A stretch of DNA of 64,000 bases from NCBI RefSeq assembly GCF_000420445.1, contig NZ_ATUY01000009.1, forward strand, positions 1 to 64,000, in the 5' to 3' direction. Shown piece by piece: positions 1 through 9,202 of the stretch; the first letter of the stretch is position 1; every line of letters starts with the position of its first letter. A program made the translations under genes and the position numbers. This stretch comes from Actinotignum urinale DSM 15805 (GTDB taxonomy: Bacteria > Actinomycetota > Actinomycetes > Actinomycetales > Actinomycetaceae). Below the pieces are notes generated by a model. The model made no database searches. It was given only the letters and a program-made list of their open reading frames with translations, and was not told the origin of the DNA.

Positions 1-424
1 GTCTTTCAATAATCTGATTAAAAGAATTAAACGTATAGGGTTTGGGTTTACCAATTTCATGAACTATAAAATTCGTGTTCTTTTATATGCGGGGAAACCT
101 AACTGGCGTATCCTTAACAACATTTTCCCTGAATAAAAATACCCTCGGCCACACAAAGCAATGTAAGGGCGGGCACAAGCCTGCCCTTTTAACACCCAAA
201 CATGACGGGAATCCTTATAAACACACACCAACACCCCTGCAAACCACCTCTAATGGAAAACACGGAACCAATCCCTCAAACACACCCACTCACAACACCA
301 CCAAAACACCACCCCAACAACCCCAAAAACCCCCCCCACCCCACCAAAATCCGAAGAGCCTTTTTATTTCCTTCGTATGCTAAAGTAGCCCTTTATGGTT
401 TTAAGGTGCCGAGTAATATAAAAA
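1..424. other. Intergenic lead-in, no convincing gene
   Basis: No credible coding region. The first 160 bases are AT-rich and hold no recognisable gene end. A strong hairpin at 165-190 implies that a + strand gene ends just before the window or in its first bases. From about 195 to 355 the top strand is almost free of G and made of A and C runs; the open frames across it have proline/threonine/asparagine-rich translations with no domain and are composition artefacts. Confidence 0.6.
165..190 (+). terminator. Rho-independent terminator
   Basis: A 10-bp stem (165-174 with 179-188, one G-T pair) closes a four-base ACAA loop and runs into TTTT. It reads best on the + strand, so it probably ends a transcript entering from the left of the window. 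Confidence 0.65.
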
Positions 425-1930
425 ATGAAAACAAAACAAATACATGACTACAAAGCAGAACCCTCCCTACTGTCCATTGTGAAGAAACCGCGAATAATGA
501 TTCGCGAAATTCTTGCGGGGCTTGTTACAGCATTCGCCCTTATTCCTGAAGCAATTTCCTTCGCGGTGATTGCGGGGGTGGATCCTAAGATGGGCCTCTA
601 CGGTTCTTTCATCCTGGCGATAAGCCTTGCAATTATCGGTGGGCGCCCGGCGATGATTACCGGCGCAGCTGGGGCAACAGCCCTCGTTATTGCACCCCTG
701 ATGAAAAATTATGGCCTAGACTATTTCGTCGCATCCATTATTCTGGCTGGTGTTTTCCAGCTCATTCTTGCCGGGATGGGCGTTGCGAAACTCATGCGGT
801 TTATTCCGCGAGCGGTGATGGTTGGGTTTGTTAACGGGCTTGCGATTTTGATTTTCTCCGCCCAGCTACCGGAACTTATTCATGTGCCAACAGCGGTTTA
901 CCCGTTGGTCGCGCTCGGCATCATTATTATTATTTTTTGGCCTAAACTGACGAAAGCAGTTCCCGCACCCCTTATCGCCATCATTGTGTTAACGGGCATT
1001 ACGATGTTCTGGAACGTGCAAGTTCCTACCGTTAAGGATCGCGGTGAACTTCCCACCTCACTGCCGGAAATTTTCCTTCCGCAAGTGCCCTTAACCTTTG
1101 AAACCTTTAAAATTATTGCCCCCTACGCCCTAGGAATGGCACTTGTGGGGCTCATGGAAACACTGCTCACCGCAAAACTCGTTGACGATATGACGGATAC
1201 TCATTCAAATAAAACCCGCGAGAGCCTCGGGCAAGGTTTCGCCAACGTTCTTTCCGCATTCTTCGGCGGCATGGGTGGTTGCGCCATGATCGGGCAGACC
1301 ATGATTAACGTTAAAATTTCTGGTGGGCGCACTCGGTTATCAAGTTTCGCATGTGGAGCCTCCCTTCTCATCCTCGTACTTTCCCTTGGTGAAATCGTTG
1401 GTCAAATCCCGATGGCTGCCCTGGTTGCCGTCATGATTATGGTGTGCGTAGGTACTTTCGACTGGCATTCCATCCATCCGAACACCTTGAAAAAACTTCC
1501 TTTCACCTACAACGTGGTAATGGTATCCACGGTGGTTTCCGTTGTTGTGACGAATAATCTTGCCGTGGGCGTTATTTTGGGTGTTGTTATTGCCTCGTTG
1601 ATTTTTGTGCATAACGTTGCGCATCTTTTTGAAGTTGAACGCGAAATTATCGACGACGGGGGCGACGACGTTGCCAACTATCACGTTCACGGTCAACTAT
1701 TTTTCGCGTCCAGTAATGATTTGACGACGTTCTTTAGCTACTCGAAGGATCCTGCGCGCGTTCGTATCGACATGAGCGACACAAATATTTGGGATACTTC
1801 CACGGTTGGCGCCTTGGATGCGATTACCACCAAGTACGAAAAGCTCGGGAAAACCGTGGAGTTTGTAGGGATGCAGGAAGCCTCACATAATATTCACAGC
1901 CGCATTACGGGATCCACCGGCATGGAATAG
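425..1930 (+). CDS. SulP/SLC26 family anion transporter with STAS domain
   Basis: This 501-residue membrane protein has the SulP architecture. About residues 20-400 hold a dozen or so hydrophobic segments, including the family-type stretch near the N-terminus with GLVTAFALIPEAISFAVIAG. A cytoplasmic STAS domain follows at about 415-495, with the typical beta strand and helix around IDMSDTNIWDTSTVGALDAI. Family members carry sulfate, bicarbonate, dicarboxylates or other anions, usually with protons or sodium; the substrate cannot be read from sequence. Length is close to the short bacterial members (about 500-560). The ATG at 425 has no clear ribosome binding site, and no better in-frame start is visible. 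The gene stands alone, and a G/T-rich spacer separates it from the convergent shikimate dehydrogenase. Confidence 0.85.
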   Translation: MKTKQIHDYKAEPSLLSIVKKPRIMIREILAGLVTAFALIPEAISFAVIAGVDPKMGLYGSFILAISLAIIGGRPAMITGAAGATALVIAPLMKNYGLDYFVASIILAGVFQLILAGMGVAKLMRFIPRAVMVGFVNGLAILIFSAQLPELIHVPTAVYPLVALGIIIIIFWPKLTKAVPAPLIAIIVLTGITMFWNVQVPTVKDRGELPTSLPEIFLPQVPLTFETFKIIAPYALGMALVGLMETLLTAKLVDDMTDTHSNKTRESLGQGFANVLSAFFGGMGGCAMIGQTMINVKISGGRTRLSSFACGASLLILVLSLGEIVGQIPMAALVAVMIMVCVGTFDWHSIHPNTLKKLPFTYNVVMVSTVVSVVVTNNLAVGVILGVVIASLIFVHNVAHLFEVEREIIDDGGDDVANYHVHGQLFFASSNDLTTFFSYSKDPARVRIDMSDTNIWDTSTVGALDAITTKYEKLGKTVEFVGMQEASHNIHSRITGSTGME

Positions 1931-2116
1931 GCGCAGCGGGTGTTCGCGTGTGTACTGGCGCGTGGGCGAGGCGTGGCGTGAGAGTCAGTAGCGGTGTGGC
2001 GAGACTGGGTTTGCGCGGTGTGGTGCGACGTGGTGAGCCACTTGTGCCTGGGCAGCCACCTTGCGCGCCTGAGTTGCGTGAGTAGGGTAAGTAGCGTGAG
2101 CTACGCGACTCACGGT

Positions 2117-3034
2117 TTATTGCTTGCCGTAGGCTTGCGCATACATAGCTTTGCGCATGGCATCCACAGGGATATCCTTGCGTTCAAGCCAGTATTCCTC
2201 AGAGTGGACGCCCTGCCACAACAACATATCCAGTCCGCCCACGGTTTGCGCCCCCGCATTGCGCGCCCGCTGAAGCAGGAGCGTTTCCAACGGGTAATAC
2301 ACGGCGTCAAAAATAACCTGCCCGGAATGGAGCCACTCTTCCTCAACGAGGCACTGATCCGCATCGGGCTCCATGCCCACACTCGTCGCATTAGCAACAA
2401 AACTTGACTCGCGCACGCGTCGTTCCAGAGCCTGAGTATCACCTAAATCGTGAAGGGCAATATTTACACCCAGGGCCTTGTTGACAGTCTCAATTCGTTG
2501 AAGAGCTTGGTTGTAGTTCACTCCCTGCCGGGCAAAGACTTGAATGTCCTTAATTCCGCCCAGCGCGGCCTGGGTGTAGATCGCACTCGATGCCCCGCCG
2601 GCTCCAAGAACAGTGACGGTTTCTCCAACGGCGTGCCCGGTATCTTCGACGGCAGCGAAAGTTCCTGTTCCGTCCGTATTTGTGCCGTAGGTACTTCCGT
2701 CGTCGCGAAAAATAACGGTGTTTACGGACTCCATAAGCTGTGAAGCATTACTGACCTCGTCGCATAGCTCGAAGATTGCGCGTTTGTGGGGCATGGTGAC
2801 GTTGCAACCCCGGTAGCCCATTGCGCGCATCCCGTAAAACGCGGCGCTTACCCGTTCGGGAGGAAGCGTATGCGCGACGTAAATCGCATCAATGCCTAAG
2901 GTGGCGAAGGATGCGTTATGCATGGCGGGGGAGAGGGAATGGTTGGCTGGGTCGCCAATCACGGCGTATGTTCGAGTTGTTCCCGTGACAGCGCGAGAAT
3001 CTTGAGTTACAAGAACTTGGGGTGAATGGGTCAC
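2117..3034 (-). CDS. aroE: Shikimate (quinate/shikimate) dehydrogenase
   Basis: Reduces 3-dehydroshikimate to shikimate with NAD(P)H in the cytoplasmic aromatic amino acid pathway. The N-terminal substrate domain shows SLSPAMHN (33-40) with both shikimate-binding serines, NVTMPHK (78-84) with the catalytic lysine, and GTNTDG (117-122) with the catalytic aspartate. The Rossmann part has GAGGASS (144-150), and the C-terminus has the family GLDMLLWQG. At 305 residues it is longer than E. coli AroE (272) and nearer YdiB, so use of quinate or NAD is possible. The start is GTG with AAGG a few bases upstream. It is probably transcribed alone: the acyl-CoA ligase on the same strand lies upstream beyond a repeat-rich 200-base gap. 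Confidence 0.9.
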   Translation of the reverse strand: MTHSPQVLVTQDSRAVTGTTRTYAVIGDPANHSLSPAMHNASFATLGIDAIYVAHTLPPERVSAAFYGMRAMGYRGCNVTMPHKRAIFELCDEVSNASQLMESVNTVIFRDDGSTYGTNTDGTGTFAAVEDTGHAVGETVTVLGAGGASSAIYTQAALGGIKDIQVFARQGVNYNQALQRIETVNKALGVNIALHDLGDTQALERRVRESSFVANATSVGMEPDADQCLVEEEWLHSGQVIFDAVYYPLETLLLQRARNAGAQTVGGLDMLLWQGVHSEEYWLERKDIPVDAMRKAMYAQAYGKQ

Positions 3035-3107
3035 GTTATTACCTTAGTGCTTATAGCCTTCTATTTTTGTTCGACGGTAGTTATGTGTGATGTTTGACTG
3101 TAAGCAT

Positions 3108-3241
3108 ATGCGTGCCGAGCCTGCTACATATGCACCAGTTACATGCTCGCTTAATACATGTGTGCCTGGTGTTTTGCATATGCGTGTCTGGCGTCAACCA
3201 TACATGTGCCTGGTGTGAAGCAATGCGTGCCGGACCTGCTA
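3108..3241. repeat. Duplicated 3' end of the acyl-CoA ligase gene
   Basis: A 19-base word at 3223-3241, which covers the ligase stop codon (complement of CTA at 3239-3241), recurs with two mismatches at 3108-3126. The intervening bases contain further imperfect copies of ATGCGTG and TGCCTGG words. The whole spacer looks built from decayed tandem copies of one short unit. Confidence 0.6.
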
Positions 3242-5077
3242 CTTGTGGTGTTTCTTATCCGCAAATTTTTCTTCACCTTCGGGGCCACCATACAGTTCGT
3301 CAATCACATCATGATACTCGCGCAGAACTTTATCGCGCCGAACTTTCAGCGATGGAGTCAATAGTCCATTATCCTGGGTGAAATCACCGGGAAGAATAAC
3401 GAATTTGCGGATGGATTCGGCTCTGGAAACCTGCTTGTTTGTGCGGTCAATTGCCCGCTGGAGCGAATCTAGCACCGCCTTGTTCTTCATTGCCTCGCTT
3501 GCCGGCATTTTTTCTTCACCGTGGCTCTTCAACCAGCTCGGCAACATTTGCGTATCGAGCGTAATCAACGCGCCCACGAAAGGACGACGGTCCCCGACAA
3601 CAACAACCTGGGAAATCAGGGGATGCGAAGCGAGCTTATCTTCCAAAATCGCTGGCGAAACATTCTTGCCACCTGCCGTCACAATAAGATGCTTCTTGCG
3701 CCCGGTTATCGTGAGGTTACCCTTTGCGTCTAGCTCCCCAAGATCCCCGGTATGGAACCAGCCATCTCGAAGTGCTTCGCGGGTTGTCTTTTCGTCGTTG
3801 AGATATCCCGGGAATAGCCCGAGACCCTTCAACAGCACTTCGCCGTCGGACGCAATTTTTACGGACATTCCGGGGAAGGGAATACCAACAGTTCCCAGAA
3901 CAGGTTTCGCGGCGCGTGTTGCCACTGCCGGCCCGGTTGTTTCCGTAAGTCCGTAACCCTCCACAACCGTTAAACCAATCCCGCGGAAGAAATGCCCAAG
4001 GCGTGTTCCAAGCGGTGCCCCCGCAGAAATCGCGAACTCAATATGCCCGCCCATAGCTTCACGAATTTTTGCATGAACAGCTTTGCGTGCAAAGGCGCGT
4101 TTCATCATAAACCACGGGCCCTTGAAGGTTTTTCGCGAATCTTGAACAGCAATATCTGCTGCCCAACGGAAAATTTTACGTTTGAATCCCGCACCAGCTT
4201 TTGCCTCCGACGCATTATAGATTTTCTCCAATACACGTGGGACAACAACAAGGAGCGTGGGTTTGAAACTATCCAAATCAGAAAGCAAATTTTTCATATT
4301 CCCGACGAAACCTGTGGAAATGCGACACGTCACCCCAATATACGCAACAATGCGTCCCATAACGTGCGCCATAGGCAAGAACAGAAGGAGCTTGCCTTTC
4401 GGGTTCATGGTGATTTCGGGTTCCGCCTTCTGAGAGGCAAGGATGGTGTGAACGAAGTTCCCCTGTGTGAGCTGCACACCCTTGGGGCGCCCGGTTGTTC
4501 CCGAGGTGTAAATAACGGTTGCGATATCGTCGCTAACAACGGCTTCCATCATGGCTTTCAACTCTTTATCGCTTACTTTTGCGCCCTCAATATCGAGTTT
4601 TTCACGCCAGCCTTCCTCCATCACAATGGCGGGAGGGATGCGCCCTTCGGTTACGGAGTCTGTGATGGTTGCGTGCGCGCGGGTGTCTGTAAAGATTTGG
4701 CGGATTCCGGAATCTTCCACCATCCAGTCGATTTGATGCCGGCTGTTTGTTTCATAAATGGGAACAGTGATAACACCGATATGCAAGGCGGCGCAATCCA
4801 GAAGCAACCACTGGTAGGATGTGGATGCCAAAATGCCTATGCGATCGCCATGTTTGAAGCCTAGCCCCGCTAACGCGCGCGCCATGCGGTACACGTCGGC
4901 AACAAATTCTTCAATAGTGAGGGCGTGCCATTCTCCGCTGAGTGCGCGTTGCAGATGAACAGCGGGGGCGCCAGAATCTTTTGCCATGCGTTCTTCGAGC
5001 AACCATCGTATCGTGTGATAGGGCTTGGGTGAAATAACTGGTTTAACTGAAATGGAACCATCCCGGTGCTTTTTCAT
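3239..5077 (-). CDS. Long-chain fatty acid-CoA ligase (AMP-forming)
   Basis: A 612-residue adenylate-forming enzyme that activates fatty acids to acyl-CoA through an acyl-AMP intermediate. The signatures are in order: the P-loop-like TSGTTGRPKGV (about 191-201), GYGLTETTG with the adenine-binding part, GWFHTGDLG with the ribose-binding aspartate, and GRKKHLIVTAGGKNV with the hinge and the lysine region. Length and architecture fit the FadD15/FACS group of Actinobacteria (about 600), which feed membrane lipid synthesis or recycling. The start ATG is preceded by a GAGGA ribosome binding site. It is divergent from the FAH-hydrolase gene across a 140-base region. The C-terminal tail is lysine/histidine-rich (ends KKHHK). 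Chain-length preference cannot be inferred. Confidence 0.9.
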   Translation of the reverse strand: MKKHRDGSISVKPVISPKPYHTIRWLLEERMAKDSGAPAVHLQRALSGEWHALTIEEFVADVYRMARALAGLGFKHGDRIGILASTSYQWLLLDCAALHIGVITVPIYETNSRHQIDWMVEDSGIRQIFTDTRAHATITDSVTEGRIPPAIVMEEGWREKLDIEGAKVSDKELKAMMEAVVSDDIATVIYTSGTTGRPKGVQLTQGNFVHTILASQKAEPEITMNPKGKLLLFLPMAHVMGRIVAYIGVTCRISTGFVGNMKNLLSDLDSFKPTLLVVVPRVLEKIYNASEAKAGAGFKRKIFRWAADIAVQDSRKTFKGPWFMMKRAFARKAVHAKIREAMGGHIEFAISAGAPLGTRLGHFFRGIGLTVVEGYGLTETTGPAVATRAAKPVLGTVGIPFPGMSVKIASDGEVLLKGLGLFPGYLNDEKTTREALRDGWFHTGDLGELDAKGNLTITGRKKHLIVTAGGKNVSPAILEDKLASHPLISQVVVVGDRRPFVGALITLDTQMLPSWLKSHGEEKMPASEAMKNKAVLDSLQRAIDRTNKQVSRAESIRKFVILPGDFTQDNGLLTPSLKVRRDKVLREYHDVIDELYGGPEGEEKFADKKHHK

Positions 5078-5217
5078 TGCGTCCTCACTGTCACCTGTGA
5101 TTGGGGTTATACATGTAGTTTAGTCGAAAATGTATTTTTGTCTTTACCTTTTATGCATAATGAAATATTTACGAGGGCGAACGGCTGTTTTTAACAATCC
5201 CAGGTATGCTTGGTGAT

Positions 5218-5958
5218 ATGAAAATTGCGCGTTTAAGTTTAGAACAAGGGCCACGCTATGCGGTTCTTGATGAAGCCGCCGATGATTACATTGTGTTAAA
5301 AGATGATCCTCTGTTTGCGGGAATGACTCCAACGGGGCAACGAATTCCCGTTCAGGATACCGTTCTATTATCGCCTATGATTCCGCGGTCCAAAGCCCTA
5401 GGTTTTGCTCAAGCAACCGCGCCGGGAACGCGCCCGGAAGATGTTCTGTATTTCGTGAAACCCAATACTGCCGTGTGTGGCCCAAATGATCCTATTCTTA
5501 TTCCCGAATGGGCGAAGGGTGGGGTACACCCGGAGTGTGAACTCGCGGTTGTTATCGGCCGCCTTGTGAAGGATGTTCCCGTAGAACGCGCAATGCAAGC
5601 AGTTTTTGGGTACACCGTCGTTAATGATGTAACGGGACGTGACACCTTCAACGGCGCCCACAAACTATACGATACGTGGTTACCGGTTGGCCCCCACATC
5701 GTGACTGATACGGATCCGAGCGACTTTACGTTAACAACCCGCGTGAATGGGGAAGAGGTTGCTACGGCAAAAGTTGCGGACTATCCAATCAGCATTGCGG
5801 AAAGCATTTCTGTGGCATCGCATCTTTGTACGTTGCTTCCAGGAGATATGGTTTTGTTGGGAACATTCGCCACCCAACCTGTGCTCAAGCCTGGCGACGA
5901 GGTCGAGTGCAATATCGACGGTATCGGAACCTTGCGAAACCCCGTCATGAAAGCCTAG
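5218..5958 (+). CDS. Fumarylacetoacetate hydrolase (FAH) family protein
   Basis: A 246-residue member of the FAH superfamily, metal-dependent C-C hydrolases, decarboxylases or isomerases of 2-oxo acids; the actual substrate is unknown. The fold core is visible as FVKPNTAVCGPNDPI, HPECELAVVIGRLVKDV with a metal-binding glutamate, GYTVVNDVTGRD and the C-terminal LLPGDMVLLGT followed by GDEVECNIDGIG. I chose ATG 5218 because family members begin MKIAR or MRIAR; an in-frame ATG at 5206 has too short a spacing to its AGG. In many Actinobacteria this gene lies directly upstream of gltX. Here a MalY-type gene on the other strand separates the two. Confidence 0.85.
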   Translation: MKIARLSLEQGPRYAVLDEAADDYIVLKDDPLFAGMTPTGQRIPVQDTVLLSPMIPRSKALGFAQATAPGTRPEDVLYFVKPNTAVCGPNDPILIPEWAKGGVHPECELAVVIGRLVKDVPVERAMQAVFGYTVVNDVTGRDTFNGAHKLYDTWLPVGPHIVTDTDPSDFTLTTRVNGEEVATAKVADYPISIAESISVASHLCTLLPGDMVLLGTFATQPVLKPGDEVECNIDGIGTLRNPVMKA

Positions 5959-5973
5959 AAAATAAATAGTCGT

Positions 5974-6015
5974 GTGGGCTGTAGATGCTATCATTCAACA
6001 GCATCTACAGCCCAC
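5974..6015. terminator. Long perfect hairpin between convergent genes
   Basis: A perfect 16-bp inverted repeat (5974-5989 with 6000-6015) and a 10-base loop lie between the convergent FAH-hydrolase and MalY-type genes. There is no strong T tract on either side. The position suggests a bidirectional terminator or mRNA 3'-end stabiliser. Confidence 0.6.
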
Positions 6016-6062
6016 AGTGTTTAAGCGTAAGTTTTAAAATCTAACACTAATTGCCTGGGATC

Positions 6063-6105
6063 TCTTGAGTGTTCGGCTTGGAATCCCTTGAGTGTTCGGC
6101 TATTC
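6063..6105. repeat. 23-bp tandem duplication, two copies
   Basis: The unit starting CTTGAGTGTTCGGCT at 6063 repeats head to tail at 6086; the second copy is incomplete. It lies just beyond the 3' end of the MalY-type gene. Confidence 0.7.
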
Positions 6106-6126
6106 CACTTTGGGGCGCAATAGTGG

Positions 6127-7293
6127 TTACATGAGCGTTTCGATGGCGTCGAGGGCGGTGTGAAGAACAGCGCGCGGGGTGGCGGCAATAAGGCGCGCCC
6201 ATGCCCCATATTCTGCGCCACACGCGGTGCCGGTTGTTAACGCAACCCCTGCACGCTCCAAAATAATCTTCGCTGCATTCGCATGAGGATCTTCCGCAAG
6301 AGCTTCCTTCATGAATGTTGTACCGGAAAAATCAATAAACGCAATATATGTACCCTCGGCGTGAGCAACACGCGCGCCGTCCCACCCGGCAACACGCTCC
6401 TCAAGAATACGCATATTTTCGGCCAAATAGGCGCCCGCAGCGGTACGCCAGGCACCAGCCTCCTCAAACGCGACACGTGCAGCGCGTGCGCCTACTGTGG
6501 AGGTCGCCGCGCAGATTGCATGGGTATGAGGCTCGAAGCGCGTAGCGTCGTCGTCGTTATGGAAAATCAGCTGCGCACATTTGAGCCCGGGGATGTTCCA
6601 ACCCTTTGAGGCGGCAACCGCGGAAACCGTGTGTGTGCGTGTGGCGTCATTTAAGGTGCCGTAAGGGATATAGGTGCCGTCCAAAATAAGCGGTGCGTGG
6701 ATACCGTCCTCGAAAACGCGAGCGCCTGCGCGGTCGATGATGTCGCTCAGGCGCGTCAGTTCCTCACGTGAGAAACAACGTCCGGTGGGGTTGTGCGGGT
6801 TGCAGAGAATGAAGAGGGCGCCAGGTTCCAGGGTGGCTTCGATGGCCTCGAAATCCATTTCCCAGCGGGAAGCGTCAAAAATACTGGGGATTTCGCGAAC
6901 CTCGTGGCCGTTTTCACCCGGGATTGTGAGGAAAGGCATGTATGCGGGGGTCGGGACAATAACCGGGGCGCCTGCGGGAGTGAAGTAATCGATTGCCACG
7001 CGCAAACCCGCCAAAACTTCCGGGATAAGATGCATGCGTTTCGGTTCAGGCTTTTCGCCGAATTGAGACAGCCACGTGGCGGTTGCTTCCACAATTTCGG
7101 TGGCTTCTTGCGGAGGAAGGTAACCGAGGGTGCCTCGGCGCGCTTCTGCAATGAGATAATCACGAATTTCCGGGGCTATCCCCAAATCCATTTCCGCAAC
7201 CCACATGCATATCGAGCCTGGAAAAGCTGTCCATTTTCGTGAACCTTCTAACTGAAGCTGGGCAATTGTGCGAGAGTCGAATCCATAATCCAT
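6127..7293 (-). CDS. MalY/PatB family PLP-dependent C-S lyase/aminotransferase
   Basis: A fold-type I PLP enzyme of 388 residues, the usual MalY/PatB length. These enzymes mostly cleave cystathionine or cysteine conjugates. Family features are the N-terminal WVAEMDL motif, [11 protein letters not shown] with the substrate/PLP-contacting asparagine, [10 protein letters not shown] with the cofactor aspartate and the MalY-type histidine, and [14 protein letters not shown] with the Schiff-base lysine. The start ATG at 7293 lies only 25 bases from the divergent gltX start, so the two promoters must overlap or lie in each other's coding region. It interrupts the otherwise conserved FAH-hydrolase/gltX pair. 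A role in methionine/cysteine metabolism is inferred from the family only. Confidence 0.85.
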   Translation of the reverse strand: MDYGFDSRTIAQLQLEGSRKWTAFPGSICMWVAEMDLGIAPEIRDYLIAEARRGTLGYLPPQEATEIVEATATWLSQFGEKPEPKRMHLIPEVLAGLRVAIDYFTPAGAPVIVPTPAYMPFLTIPGENGHEVREIPSIFDASRWEMDFEAIEATLEPGALFILCNPHNPTGRCFSREELTRLSDIIDRAGARVFEDGIHAPLILDGTYIPYGTLNDATRTHTVSAVAASKGWNIPGLKCAQLIFHNDDDATRFEPHTHAICAATSTVGARAARVAFEEAGAWRTAAGAYLAENMRILEERVAGWDGARVAHAEGTYIAFIDFSGTTFMKEALAEDPHANAAKIILERAGVALTTGTACGAEYGAWARLIAATPRAVLHTALDAIETLM

Positions 7294-7318
7294 GTATCTA
7301 GAGTATTCTTATTTCATC

Positions 7319-8824
7319 ATGGCTAACACATCTGCAAGCGGTTCTGATATCCGCGTACGTTTTTGTCCGTCCCCTACGGGAACCCCTCATGTTGGTATGG
7401 TTCGCACCTGTTTGTTCAACTGGGCGTATGCTCGCCACGTTGGAGGTACGTTCCTTTTCCGAATCGAAGATACCGATGCTGAGCGCGATAGCGAGGAAAG
7501 CTATCAGCAAATTATTGGTTCTTTGCGTTGGCTCGGTTTGGATTGGGATGAAGGTGTTGAGGTTGGTGGCCCGCATGGGCCGTACCGCCAGTCCCAACGT
7601 AAACATATTTATGTTGAGGTTGCGAAAAAGCTCGTTGAGGGCGGTTACGCTTACGAATCTTTTTCGACGCCGGAGGAAGTTCAGGCGCGTCATCGCGCAG
7701 CTGGACGTAATGAAAAACTAGGTTACGACGGTTTTGACCGAGATTTAACCGAAGAGCAAAAGGCAGCATACCGTGCCGAGGGGCGTGAACCCGTATTGCG
7801 TATGCGCATGCCGGATGAGGATATTACCTTCACGGATCTTGTGCGTGGTGAGGTGACGTTTAAGGCGGGTAGCGTGCCTGATTACGTGATTATGCGCGCT
7901 AATGGCGATCCGCTTTATACGCTCACGAATCCTATTGATGATGCTTTGACGGAAATCACGGATGTTCTGCGCGGGGAGGATTTGCTTTCTTCCACGCCAC
8001 GTCAGATCGTGCTGTATCGTGCCTTGGAGGAGCTGGGTATTGCGAAGTGGACTCCGCGTTTCGGGCATTTGCCGTATGTGATGGGTGAGGGGAATAAGAA
8101 GCTCTCCAAGCGTGATCCTGAATCGAATCTGTTGTTGCATAAGCAGCGCGGCATGTTGCCGGAAGGGCTGATTAACTATTTGGCGCTTCTTGGGTGGAGT
8201 TTATCGGCCGACCGTGATGTTTTCACCCCGCAGGAGCTCGTGGAACATTTCGATATTCATCATGTGAACCCGAATCCGGCACGTTTTGATGAGAAGAAGT
8301 GTTTGGCGATTAATGCCGACCATATTCGTATGCTTGACGTTGAGGACTATACGCGACGCCTTGTTCCGTTCCTCAACGATGTACTTTCGGCTGGAACATT
8401 TGAAGATTTGTCCGACGACGAAAAACGTGTATTGAGCCAGGCTGCTCCTTTGGCTCAAACACGTATGCAGGTGTTGGGTGAGGCTCGTGATTTGCTCGGC
8501 TTCCTTTTCGTTGATAAGGCAGATATTGAGTATAACGAGAAGGCTGTGAAGAAGTTACGTGATAGCGCGCCCGATGCTCTGCGTGGTGCTGTGGAGGCAT
8601 TTAACGGTATTGAGGGGGACTTCACGGTTGAGAATGTGAAGGCTTCGCTGGACGGCAAGCTTGTCGAAGAACTAGGGATTAAGCCACGTTTGGCGTATGG
8701 GCCACTCTTTGTGGCGATGACGGGCACTAATGTGTCCATTCCTGTTGTGGATTCCATAGCGATTCTTGGGAAGAATGAAGCGATTGCGCGAGTTGAGCAG
8801 CTCCTTGAACAGCTGGAAGGCTGA
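7319..8824 (+). CDS. gltX: Glutamyl-tRNA synthetase
   Basis: Class I aminoacyl-tRNA synthetase of 501 residues that attaches glutamate to tRNA-Glu. The Rossmann domain has the HIGH-type motif in [16 protein letters not shown] near residues 14-29, and KLSKRDPES is the KMSKS-type loop near 261-269; an all-helical anticodon-binding region follows. I start at ATG 7319 rather than the in-frame ATG at 7292, which overlaps the divergent MalY-type start. A TATTCT hexamer ends about seven bases before this ATG and no ribosome binding site is seen, so a leaderless transcript is possible. No glutaminyl-tRNA synthetase is in the window. Actinobacteria generally mischarge tRNA-Gln with this enzyme and amidate it with GatCAB, which fits the nearby tRNA-Gln and tRNA-Glu. 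Confidence 0.95.
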   Translation: MANTSASGSDIRVRFCPSPTGTPHVGMVRTCLFNWAYARHVGGTFLFRIEDTDAERDSEESYQQIIGSLRWLGLDWDEGVEVGGPHGPYRQSQRKHIYVEVAKKLVEGGYAYESFSTPEEVQARHRAAGRNEKLGYDGFDRDLTEEQKAAYRAEGREPVLRMRMPDEDITFTDLVRGEVTFKAGSVPDYVIMRANGDPLYTLTNPIDDALTEITDVLRGEDLLSSTPRQIVLYRALEELGIAKWTPRFGHLPYVMGEGNKKLSKRDPESNLLLHKQRGMLPEGLINYLALLGWSLSADRDVFTPQELVEHFDIHHVNPNPARFDEKKCLAINADHIRMLDVEDYTRRLVPFLNDVLSAGTFEDLSDDEKRVLSQAAPLAQTRMQVLGEARDLLGFLFVDKADIEYNEKAVKKLRDSAPDALRGAVEAFNGIEGDFTVENVKASLDGKLVEELGIKPRLAYGPLFVAMTGTNVSIPVVDSIAILGKNEAIARVEQLLEQLEG

Positions 8825-9202
8825 TCTTTAGGCAGGGCTCGAGGGTTTTTCGTGCTGGGCGCTGCTGGGGTGCTGGATATTGTTGGGGTGCTTGAGAATT
8901 TACTTGTTGTGGAAAGCCGGGGTCTGGGGTTGGGTTGCCCGGTTTTCTTAATTTCCCAACCGACGTGCCACGAAAAATAATTAATGATATATTGGAAGAA
9001 ATGCATTGCATATTCATACACTTCCAGAACGTGTGTCGTGTCATTAAACGACAGTGTTCGTCGTCATGTATGCGCATACCGTAAAGGAGCGTTCCATATG
9101 TAATGCGGCGGTGATTCGTCGTGAAAATATGTAACGTAAAAGCGTGCAATGACGCAACGCAACCATTTCGTCGTACATTGGGAGAACGCAAGGAAGCGAA
9201 CC
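8825..9202. other. Intergenic, no gene seen
   Basis: The first 120 bases are G/T-rich with a partial internal duplication (TTGGGGTGCT-type words near 8874-8896). The rest is mixed and AT-richer near 8980. No terminator hairpin or coding frame is convincing. AAGGAAG at 9190-9196 is the likely ribosome binding site of the next gene. Confidence 0.5.

Noticed and set aside
75-447. Two short + strand ORFs upstream of the SulP gene
   Set aside because: Pro/Thr/Asn translations reflect the C/A-only base composition; no ribosome binding site or domain, and a terminator lies inside the first one.
3992-4864. 290-codon + strand ORF inside the acyl-CoA ligase gene
   Set aside because: Antisense to a gene with all expected motifs; the translation has no domain.
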